From contig JAFOIR010000140.1 in NCBI GenBank assembly GCA_017420625.1, positions 1-11,981 on the forward strand: 11,981 nucleotides of DNA, written 5' to 3'. The translations under genes and the position numbers were made by a program. The notes beneath the pieces were generated by a model. The model ran no database searches. It saw only the letters and a program-made list of their open reading frames with translations, and had not been told where the DNA came from. Below, piece by piece: positions 7,052-11,981 of the stretch. Origin of the DNA: Bacillota bacterium (GTDB lineage Bacteria; Bacillota_A; Clostridia; Lachnospirales; Bianqueaceae). Each line of letters begins with the position of its first letter. Within the stretch, counting starts at the first letter, position 1.

Positions 7052-7080
7052 ATTATCCGGAAACTAGGCAGAAAAGTCAA
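7052..7080 (-). promoter_or_regulatory. Sigma-A promoter of the DUF6062 gene
   Basis: On the minus strand the -35 box is TTGACT (7080-7075) and the -10 box is GATAAT (7057-7052), 17 bases apart. Transcription should begin near 7045, about 30 bases before the start codon. It lies back to back with the pta promoter; the two -35 boxes are ten bases apart. Confidence 0.8.
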
Positions 7081-7090
7081 CCTAAAAAAC

Positions 7091-7119
7091 TTGAAAAAGA
7101 AGCTGTCAGGGCGTATAAT
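7091..7119 (+). promoter_or_regulatory. Sigma-A promoter of pta-ackA
   Basis: The -35 box is TTGAAA (7091-7096) and the -10 box is a perfect TATAAT (7114-7119), with 17 bases between. Transcription should start near 7126, leaving a leader of about 40 bases before pta. No clear catabolite-response site was found around it. Confidence 0.88.
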
Positions 7120-7146
7120 CAAAGGTGTGATTTTATATTTATCTGT

Positions 7147-7164
7147 GAAAGGGGAACCACTTTC
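7147..7164 (+). promoter_or_regulatory. Small hairpin covering the pta ribosome binding site
   Basis: GAAAG (7147-7151) pairs with CTTTC (7160-7164), and G7153 can pair with C7158 inside. The ribosome binding site AAAGGGG (7148-7154) lies in the 5' arm and loop, two to eight bases from the hairpin end, and the ATG follows directly at 7166. The fold is short, so any effect on translation is probably mild; it may be chance. Confidence 0.35.
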
Positions 7165-7165
7165 C

Positions 7166-8164
7166 ATGAGTACTTTTCTTGAAAATGTAAAGGCCAGAGC
7201 TAAGGCCGATAAGAAGACGATCGTTCTTCCGGAGTCAATGGACCGCCGTACGTTTGAGGCTGCTGCTGTTGTCCTCAAGGAAGAAATTGCCAACCTTGTG
7301 ATCATCGGAAGCCCGGAAGAAGTTGAAGCCAATTCTCAGGGACTGGACGTTTCCGGTGCTGTGATCATTGATCCCAAGACCTCTGAAAAGACTGCGCTCT
7401 ATGTAGACCAGCTGACTGAACTTCGCAAGGCGAAAGGTATGACCAAAGAGATGGCCGAGGACCTGCTGACAAAAGACTATATGTACTATGCCTGCATGAT
7501 GGTCAAGAACGGCGATGCTGACGGTGTTGTATCCGGTGCCTGCCATTCAACTGCCAATACGCTTCGTCCGTCACTGCAGATCGTCAAGACGGCTCCCGGA
7601 ACCAAACTGGTTTCTTCTTTCTTTATCATGGTCGTCCCGAACTGCGAACTGGGTGCCAACGGCATCTTCCTGTTCTCCGACTGCGGACTGAATCAGAACC
7701 CCAATCCGGAAGAGCTGGCTGCTATTGCCAAATCCTCTGCAGAATCCTTCCGTATGCTGGTTGGTGAAGAGCCTCGTGTTGCTATGCTTTCACATTCCAG
7801 CAAGGGCAGTGCAAAACATCCGGATGTCGATAAAGTAGTAGAAGCTACTCGTATTGCAAAAGAGCTGTATCCCGATCTGATGCTGGATGGTGAACTGCAG
7901 GCAGATGCCTCCATGGTTCCTTCTGTTGGCTCCTCCAAAGCACCGGGCAGCCCGGTTGCCGGTAAAGCAAACTGCCTCATCTTCCCAGATCTGGATGCCG
8001 GCAATATCGGTTACAAATTGGTCGAGAGACTGGCCAAAGCACAGGCTTATGGTCCGGTTACGCAGGGTATCGCTGCTCCGATCAACGATCTTAGCCGCGG
8101 ATGTTCTTCCGATGATATCGTTGGTGTTGTCGCTATCACGGCTGTTCAGGCACAAAACAAATAA
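7166..8164 (+). CDS. pta: Phosphate acetyltransferase
   Basis: Pta converts acetyl-CoA and phosphate to acetyl phosphate and CoA, the first step of acetate production, in the cytoplasm. The 332-residue length is that of the short, single-domain Bacillota form without the N-terminal regulatory domain of the enterobacterial enzyme. Family blocks are VLPES (20-24), SGACHSTANTLRP (123-135), LSHSSKGSAKHP (209-220), DGELQADAS (241-249) and FPDLDAGNIGYKL (273-285). The start at 7166 is chosen because it follows AAAGGGG (7148-7154) and gives the usual N-terminus; an in-frame TTG at 7091 lies in the -35 box and cannot be used. The ackA start is 16 bases downstream, so the two form one operon that couples acetyl-CoA to ATP synthesis. 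A butyryl-specific homologue is less likely given the ackA partner. Confidence 0.96.
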   Translation: MSTFLENVKARAKADKKTIVLPESMDRRTFEAAAVVLKEEIANLVIIGSPEEVEANSQGLDVSGAVIIDPKTSEKTALYVDQLTELRKAKGMTKEMAEDLLTKDYMYYACMMVKNGDADGVVSGACHSTANTLRPSLQIVKTAPGTKLVSSFFIMVVPNCELGANGIFLFSDCGLNQNPNPEELAAIAKSSAESFRMLVGEEPRVAMLSHSSKGSAKHPDVDKVVEATRIAKELYPDLMLDGELQADASMVPSVGSSKAPGSPVAGKANCLIFPDLDAGNIGYKLVERLAKAQAYGPVTQGIAAPINDLSRGCSSDDIVGVVAITAVQAQNK

Positions 8165-8180
8165 TTGGTGAGGGATTAAC

Positions 8181-9383
8181 ATGTCAAAAATCTTAGTAAT
8201 CAACTGCGGAAGTTCTTCTCTGAAATATCAGCTGATCGATATGGAAAACGAGTCCGTGCTGGCCAAAGGTCTGTGCGAACGTATCGGTATTGATGGTTCT
8301 CTTCTGACTCATAAGGTCGAGGGAAAACCGGACTATGTCGATGAATCCGATCTGCCGAACCATCAGGTAGCCGTAGAGAAAGTGCTGAAAGCACTGGTGG
8401 ACCCGGAAGTAGGCGTTATTGACAGCGTCGATGAGATCGCAGCGATCGGCCATCGTGTTCTGCACGGCGGCACCAAGTATTCTGATTCCATTATCGTCAA
8501 TGATGATGTTAAGAAAGTCATTCGTGAATGCTTCGATCTTGGCCCTCTGCACAATCCGGCCAACCTGATCGGTATTGAAGCTGCAGAAGCCGCTATGCCC
8601 GGCAAACCGAATGTAGCTGTGTTTGATACGGCTTTCGGTATGGGTATGGATGAATATGCTTATACTTATGCGATCCCGCACGAGTATCTGGAGAAGTATG
8701 GTGTTCGTCGTTATGGTTTCCACGGAACGAGCCATAAGTTTGTTTCAGGTGAAGCTTTGAAGTTTGCCGAGCTCGACCCCAAGAAGGGTAAAGTAATCGT
8801 TTGCCATCTTGGCAATGGTTCTTCTGTTTCTGCCTCCATCGGCGGCAGATGCGTTGATACTTCCATGGGTCTGACACCTCTGGAAGGTCTGATCATGGGA
8901 ACCCGCAGCGGCGACATCGATCCCGCTGTCGTTCAGTTTATCTGTAATCATGAGCATATCGACGTCAATGAGATGCTGAATATCCTGAACAAGAAATCCG
9001 GTTATCTGGGTATGTCCGGTGGTCTTTCCTCTGACAATCGTGATATCGCAAAAGCCCAGAAGGAAGGCAATCACCTGGCAGATGTCGCCATGACAGCCAG
9101 CCGCTACAGAGTGGCCAAGTATATCGGTGCTTATACTGCTGCTATGAACGGCGTTGATGCAATTGTTTTCACGGCCGGTATCGGAGAGAATGATGGAGAA
9201 TTCCGTGCAGAAGTATGCAGCTATCTTGGTTATCTCGGCGTTGAGATCGATCCGGAAGCTAACAAGGCAAGAGGAAAGAGAGTGGTTCTTTCTACTCCGA
9301 ATTCCAAAGTCAAGGTTCTGCTGATCCCCACCAACGAAGAACTTGCGATCGCAAGAGAGACAAAAGCACTGACAAACTGCTGA
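8181..9383 (+). CDS. ackA: Acetate kinase
   Basis: AckA transfers the phosphate of acetyl phosphate to ADP, giving acetate and ATP, the energy-yielding end of acetate fermentation. The 400-residue length is typical. Residues matching the known active site of the family are Asn8 in NCGSSSLKY (8-16), Arg92 in GHRVLHGG (90-97), Asp149 in FDTAFG (148-153), His181 in YGFHGTSH (178-185) and Arg242 in MGTRSGDIDP (239-248). The nucleotide-binding stretches CHLGNGSS (208-215) and GIGEN (333-337) and the C-terminal TNEELAIAR (384-392) are intact. GGTGAGGG in the 16-base gap after pta provides the ribosome binding site. No terminator is visible after the gene; the next promoter starts nine bases past its stop. 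Confidence 0.98.
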   Translation: MSKILVINCGSSSLKYQLIDMENESVLAKGLCERIGIDGSLLTHKVEGKPDYVDESDLPNHQVAVEKVLKALVDPEVGVIDSVDEIAAIGHRVLHGGTKYSDSIIVNDDVKKVIRECFDLGPLHNPANLIGIEAAEAAMPGKPNVAVFDTAFGMGMDEYAYTYAIPHEYLEKYGVRRYGFHGTSHKFVSGEALKFAELDPKKGKVIVCHLGNGSSVSASIGGRCVDTSMGLTPLEGLIMGTRSGDIDPAVVQFICNHEHIDVNEMLNILNKKSGYLGMSGGLSSDNRDIAKAQKEGNHLADVAMTASRYRVAKYIGAYTAAMNGVDAIVFTAGIGENDGEFRAEVCSYLGYLGVEIDPEANKARGKRVVLSTPNSKVKVLLIPTNEELAIARETKALTNC

Positions 9384-9391
9384 TTTTTCTG

Positions 9392-9420
9392 TTAACAAAG
9401 CAAAAAGAATCGAGTATAAT
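9392..9420 (+). promoter_or_regulatory. Sigma-A promoter of the yceD-rpmF operon
   Basis: The -35 box is TTAACA (9392-9397) and the -10 box is TATAAT (9415-9420), with 17 bases between. Transcription should begin near 9427, only about 20 bases before the DUF177 gene, so there is little room for leader control. Confidence 0.85.
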
Positions 9421-9447
9421 TATAAGATGTGACGAAAGGGGCACCGA

Positions 9448-9978
9448 ATGTTTTCTTTTCAGATTCGTCCGCTTCTTAAAGATCCTTCGCTAAGGATCCC
9501 AGTAGATGCGACATGGGATATTTCCGATGTTTCTGATGGATCCAGCACCTATCCGTGCCTGGAACCCTGGAAGATCAAAGGAGAACTTTTCTATGTCGGA
9601 ATGAATGAATCAGGAAATGATATCATCGAGTTTGCCGGCAGCGTCGAAACTAAAATTCGAATGCAATGTGACCGGTGTCTCAAACAGGTAGATGTTCCGC
9701 TCGCAGTCGATATCAGACAGCGTTTCGTCAAGGGAGAAAAGACCGACAGCGAAACATCGGATTATGAGTTCGATTATCTTCCGATTAAGCAGGACAGCGT
9801 CGATCTGGAAGATGTCATCCATTATGATGTACAGCTGAACGTTCCCGTCAAGGTCTTATGTAAAGAGGATTGCCTTGGGCTTTGTCCTGTTTGCGGTAAA
9901 GATCTGAATCAGGGACCTTGTGAGTGCGAAGAAGACTTTTCTGACCCAAGATGGGACGCACTTAAGAATCTATTATGA
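9448..9978 (+). CDS. yceD: DUF177 family protein (YceD)
   Basis: The 176-residue product belongs to the DUF177 / YceD family, almost always encoded just before rpmF, as here with a 13-base gap. Members are linked to ribosome or 23S rRNA maturation, but the exact action is unsettled. The core has CDRCL (74-78), a pair of cysteines common to the family, and DLEDVIHYDVQLNVPVK (119-135). The tail has a second cysteine cluster, LCKEDCLGLCPVCG (137-150) with CEC at 158-160. That makes eight cysteines at 74, 77, 138, 142, 146, 149, 158 and 160, plus Cys37 outside these clusters, consistent with metal binding. ATG 9448 follows AAAGGGG (9435-9441) by six bases. Confidence 0.92.
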   Translation: MFSFQIRPLLKDPSLRIPVDATWDISDVSDGSSTYPCLEPWKIKGELFYVGMNESGNDIIEFAGSVETKIRMQCDRCLKQVDVPLAVDIRQRFVKGEKTDSETSDYEFDYLPIKQDSVDLEDVIHYDVQLNVPVKVLCKEDCLGLCPVCGKDLNQGPCECEEDFSDPRWDALKNLL

Positions 9979-9991
9979 GAGGAGCATAACC

Positions 9992-10183
9992 ATGGGAGCT
10001 ATTGGACCGAAACACAGAACTTCGAAGGCCCGCCGCGACAAACGCAGAACGGCCAACTGGAAGCTGTCTGTTCCGAGCATGGCGAAGTGCAGCAAGTGCG
10101 GGGCGCTCATTATGCCTCACCGCGTCTGCCCGAACTGCGGAACCTATAACAAGAGACAGGTCATCAACGTCGAAGAAGATTAA
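9992..10183 (+). CDS. rpmF: Ribosomal protein bL32, zinc-binding form
   Basis: This 63-residue protein is large-subunit ribosomal protein bL32. It carries the family hallmark TSKARRDKRRT (10-20) and a zinc ribbon with CSKC (33-36) and CPNC (46-49), so it is the zinc-dependent form. The N-terminus is MGAIGPKHR where most bL32 proteins read MAVPKRK, a small variation. ATG 9992 is chosen over an upstream in-frame start because GAGAGGAG (9977-9984) precedes it and the protein then begins as expected. It is the second gene of the yceD unit and is followed by a terminator. Confidence 0.96.
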   Translation: MGAIGPKHRTSKARRDKRRTANWKLSVPSMAKCSKCGALIMPHRVCPNCGTYNKRQVINVEED

Positions 10184-10196
10184 TCAACAATCCATG

Positions 10197-10223
10197 AAAG
10201 AGCCACGTAAGGTGGCTCTTTTT
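10197..10223 (+). terminator. Rho-independent terminator after rpmF
   Basis: AAAGAGCCAC (10197-10206) pairs perfectly with GTGGCTCTTT (10212-10221) around a five-base loop, and the T run continues to 10223. It should end most transcripts of the yceD-rpmF unit. Only 35 bases separate it from the next gene, where no convincing promoter is seen. Confidence 0.9.
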
Positions 10224-10258
10224 ATGTTTCATAGCTATCGGGAGTGTAAGAAATCAAA

Positions 10259-11629
10259 ATGATCCAGACGATTCAAATTGATCCGACGATTGCCGAATCG
10301 ATGTACCTTCAGATCTATCGTCAGTTTTCAGAACAGATCCGGGAAGGCATCATTCGGACCGGTGAATACCTTCCTTCCAAGCGCAGCCTCTGTGATGAAC
10401 TGAAAGTCAGTCACAGTACCGTTGAGAATGCTTATCAGCTTCTGATGGCGGAAGGATATATTGAATCTCTTCCAAGAAAAGGCTACCGGGTACTGGAAGT
10501 ACTCGATCTGCCGGAAAAAAAGAAAAGTGACACGGTTATGCCTGCAGAAGACCTGGAAACGTCATCCTTCCTTTCTTTTTCTACAGGACATGTGGATACG
10601 ACTGCATTTCCCTATACCAGTTGGGCAAAGCTTTATCGGGAAGTTCTGTATCAGTCGACAGATCTGCTTTCCAGAGGTGATTATCGGGGCGAATTAGAAC
10701 TTAGAAGGGCTTTGAAATTCTATCTGACCAGGTATCGCGGGGTAACAGTCAACGAAGATCAGATTATCATTGCGGCCGGTATCGATCTTTTGATGGACAT
10801 GTTGTTTCACTTATTGAAACCGGAAACGATTGCACTGGAGGATCCAGGGTATCCTGCCGTGAACAGGATGGCAGCACTTCATGGGATTCAGGCTATTCCT
10901 ATCCCTGTCGACAAGAACGGAATCAAGGTATCGATGCTGAAACAGTTTCCAAAGACACATCTGTGTTTTGTCACACCTTCCCATCAATTTCCGGCCGGAG
11001 TTACGATGTCGATCGGAAGAAGATCACAGCTTCTCAGCTGGGCAGACACGACGAACAGCCTGATCATTGAAGATGATTATGACAGCGAGTTTCGCTATAC
11101 GACAAGACCGATTGGTGCACTGCAGGGAATTGATTCTACAGGAAGAGTGATCTATCTCGGAACATTCAGCCGCAGTATTTCTCCGTCGGTTCGTGTTGCT
11201 TATATGGTACTTCCGGAAACTCTTATGAAACAATATGAGCAGAAGAGGGGTTATCATTCCTGCAGTGTAGCCAGACTGGAACAGCAGGTCATTGCCCGTT
11301 TTCTTGAAAATGGGATGTATCAGAGACATATCAGAAGAACGACACGGATTTATAAGGCCAGAAAAGAAAAGTTGGAACAGATGCTTCTAAGTTCATTCCC
11401 CGGCGCATGGATTACCGGTAACGAAGCAGGACTTCATTTTGTGATTCATATTCCTGCCAAGGACCCGATTCGTATAATAAAAAATGCAAAAAAATACAAT
11501 CTGCAGCTCCAGCAGATAAAGATGCCGGGGACAGAAGACGTATTTCATCTTCTGATTGGTTTTGCCGGTCTGAAAGATTCTGAGATGGAAAACCTTGTTC
11601 ATATCCTGGGAGAAAGTTTTTCAAATTGA
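10259..11629 (+). CDS. MocR-type GntR regulator with altered PLP-lysine site
   Basis: The 456-residue protein has the MocR (GntR family) layout: an N-terminal winged-helix DNA-binding domain (about 10-80, with LPSKRSLCDELKVSHSTVENAY at 38-59), a short linker, and a class I aminotransferase-like domain (about 105-455). Such regulators normally bind pyridoxal phosphate and control genes for vitamin B6, amino acid or GABA metabolism. Aminotransferase landmarks are EDPGYPA (194-200), TPSHQFPAG (239-247) and EDDYDSEFRY (271-280). The usual PLP lysine in the GTFSK motif is arginine here: GTFSRSISPS (301-310, Arg305). The remaining pocket looks intact, so loss of the covalent PLP link is specific. 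The start at 10259 gives a full N-terminus; GGGAG (10240-10244) is 14 bases away, a poor spacing. The target genes are not evident; the nearest downstream gene is a rubrerythrin. Confidence 0.88.
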   Translation: MIQTIQIDPTIAESMYLQIYRQFSEQIREGIIRTGEYLPSKRSLCDELKVSHSTVENAYQLLMAEGYIESLPRKGYRVLEVLDLPEKKKSDTVMPAEDLETSSFLSFSTGHVDTTAFPYTSWAKLYREVLYQSTDLLSRGDYRGELELRRALKFYLTRYRGVTVNEDQIIIAAGIDLLMDMLFHLLKPETIALEDPGYPAVNRMAALHGIQAIPIPVDKNGIKVSMLKQFPKTHLCFVTPSHQFPAGVTMSIGRRSQLLSWADTTNSLIIEDDYDSEFRYTTRPIGALQGIDSTGRVIYLGTFSRSISPSVRVAYMVLPETLMKQYEQKRGYHSCSVARLEQQVIARFLENGMYQRHIRRTTRIYKARKEKLEQMLLSSFPGAWITGNEAGLHFVIHIPAKDPIRIIKNAKKYNLQLQQIKMPGTEDVFHLLIGFAGLKDSEMENLVHILGESFSN

Positions 11630-11654
11630 CTTTAGTAGGGGTTCATGATAAGAT
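11626..11654 (+). promoter_or_regulatory. Sigma-A promoter of the rubrerythrin gene
   Basis: The -35 box is TTGACT (11626-11631) and the -10 box is TAAGAT (11649-11654), 17 bases apart, with TG at 11646-11647 forming an extended -10. The -35 box overlaps the TGA stop of the MocR gene (11627-11629). Transcription should begin near 11661. No PerR-like palindrome is seen around it. Confidence 0.82.
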
Positions 11655-11659
11655 AGAGC

Positions 11660-11690
11660 AAAGGGAAAGATCCCTTTATTCTAAAGGAGG
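11660..11690 (+). promoter_or_regulatory. Rubrerythrin leader with two competing hairpins
   Basis: AAAGGGA (11660-11666) can pair with TCCCTTT (11671-11677) around AAGA, at the very 5' end of the expected transcript. The same CCTTTA (11673-11678) can instead pair with TAAAGG (11682-11687), which contains much of the ribosome binding site AAAGGAGG (11683-11690). The two folds exclude each other: the first frees the ribosome binding site, the second hides it. The first stem could also act as a weak terminator for the MocR gene. Confidence 0.45.
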
Positions 11691-11697
11691 ATAAAAA

Positions 11698-11981
11698 ATG
11701 GCTAAATTTGTTTGCAGCATTTGTGGATATGTTTATGAAGGCGATGAAGCTCCGGAAAAATGCCCTATCTGTAAAGCTCCCCGCGAAAAATTCAACAAGG
11801 TTGAAGGAGAAATGGTTTGGGCTGCTGAGCATGTAGTCGGTGTGGCCAAGGGCGCTCCGGAAGATATCATTCAGGGTCTTCGCGAGAACTTCACCGGAGA
11901 ATGCACAGAAGTTGGCATGTACCTGGCAATGAGCCGTCAGGCTTTCCGTGAAGGTTATCCGGAAATCGGCGACTACTATTA
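11698..11981 (+). CDS. Reverse rubrerythrin (NADH peroxidase type), 3' end missing
   Basis: The first 94 codons are present; the gene runs off the window. The protein opens with a short rubredoxin-like domain with four iron-binding cysteines at 6, 9, 22 and 25 ([10 protein letters not shown] and CPICKAP). Next comes the start of a rubrerythrin diiron domain with [19 protein letters not shown] (64-82), where Glu68 and Glu71 are likely iron ligands or near them. Rubredoxin first and rubrerythrin second is the reverse order, typical of the oxygen- and peroxide-inducible NADH peroxidases of Clostridia and relatives. Such proteins reduce hydrogen peroxide in the cytoplasm with electrons passed through the rubredoxin centre. 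ATG 11698 follows AAAGGAGG by seven bases. The gene has its own promoter and leader, so it need not be transcribed with the MocR gene. Confidence 0.93.
   Translation, partial: MAKFVCSICGYVYEGDEAPEKCPICKAPREKFNKVEGEMVWAAEHVVGVAKGAPEDIIQGLRENFTGECTEVGMYLAMSRQAFREGYPEIGDYY

Noticed and set aside
7081..7125. A catabolite-response (cre) site at the pta promoter
   Set aside because: TGAAAAAGAAGCTGTCA resembles one at both ends, but it is too long and lacks the central CG.
7091..7165. An upstream TTG start that would lengthen pta by 25 residues
   Set aside because: The TTG is the -35 box of the pta promoter, and the extra residues would lie partly before the transcription start.
8193..9398. Two long minus-strand frames opposite ackA
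   Set aside because: Both are in register with ackA and explained by the same codon bias. ackA is a certain gene on the + strand.
10002..10262. A second frame overlapping rpmF
   Set aside because: It is an arginine- and serine-rich shadow of rpmF in another frame and runs through the rpmF terminator.
11630..11697. A PerR operator upstream of the rubrerythrin gene
   Set aside because: I found no TTATAAT-type palindrome; the only inverted repeats are the leader hairpins described.

Overview
The window reads as ordinary chromosome of an anaerobic, low-to-moderate GC member of the Bacillota, most likely Clostridia or Erysipelotrichia. The exact class is inference. The evidence is the gene set: a cysteine-containing ribosomal protein L31, the order rpmE-DUF1385-prmC-prfA, a DUF6062 protein, pta-ackA fermentation genes, a DUF177-rpmF pair and a reverse (rubredoxin-first) rubrerythrin. 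Shine-Dalgarno sites are strong, and most gene blocks have sigma-A type promoters with 17-base spacers. All genes but one run on the + strand. I saw no phage, insertion sequence, CRISPR array, tRNA or rRNA, and no stretch over 300 bases without a gene.

Layout. (a) 1-182: the last 19 codons of a class II fructose-bisphosphate aldolase, a possible structured 3' UTR and a strong terminator. (b) 183-767: a flavin reductase-like FMN protein with a TTG start. (c) 771-4022: a good extended -10 promoter, rpmE, an internal terminator, then DUF1385 membrane protein, prmC and prfA joined by overlapping start and stop codons. Release factor 1 and the methylase that modifies its GGQ motif are therefore co-expressed. 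(d) 4023-6276: a dense regulatory gap in which a long terminator hairpin overlaps a possible promoter, then a stand-alone EF-G paralogue with unusual GTPase motifs, ending in a two-way terminator. (e) 6275-7015, minus strand: a DUF6062 protein with two Cys/His modules. (f) 7016-9383: divergent promoters, then pta and ackA, the acetyl-CoA to acetate pathway that makes ATP. (g) 9392-10223: promoter, DUF177 (yceD) gene, rpmF and terminator. (h) 10259-11629: a MocR-type regulator whose PLP-binding lysine position is arginine. (i) 11626-11981: promoter, a leader with two mutually exclusive hairpins, and the start of a reverse rubrerythrin that runs off the window.

Most of the window is housekeeping: translation (L31, L32, RF1, PrmC, EF-G-like), acetate fermentation and oxygen defence. 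I do not see a new multi-gene system. The points most worth a second look are the altered catalytic residues in the MocR regulator and the EF-G paralogue, and the compact RNA elements before the EF-G-like gene and the rubrerythrin gene.
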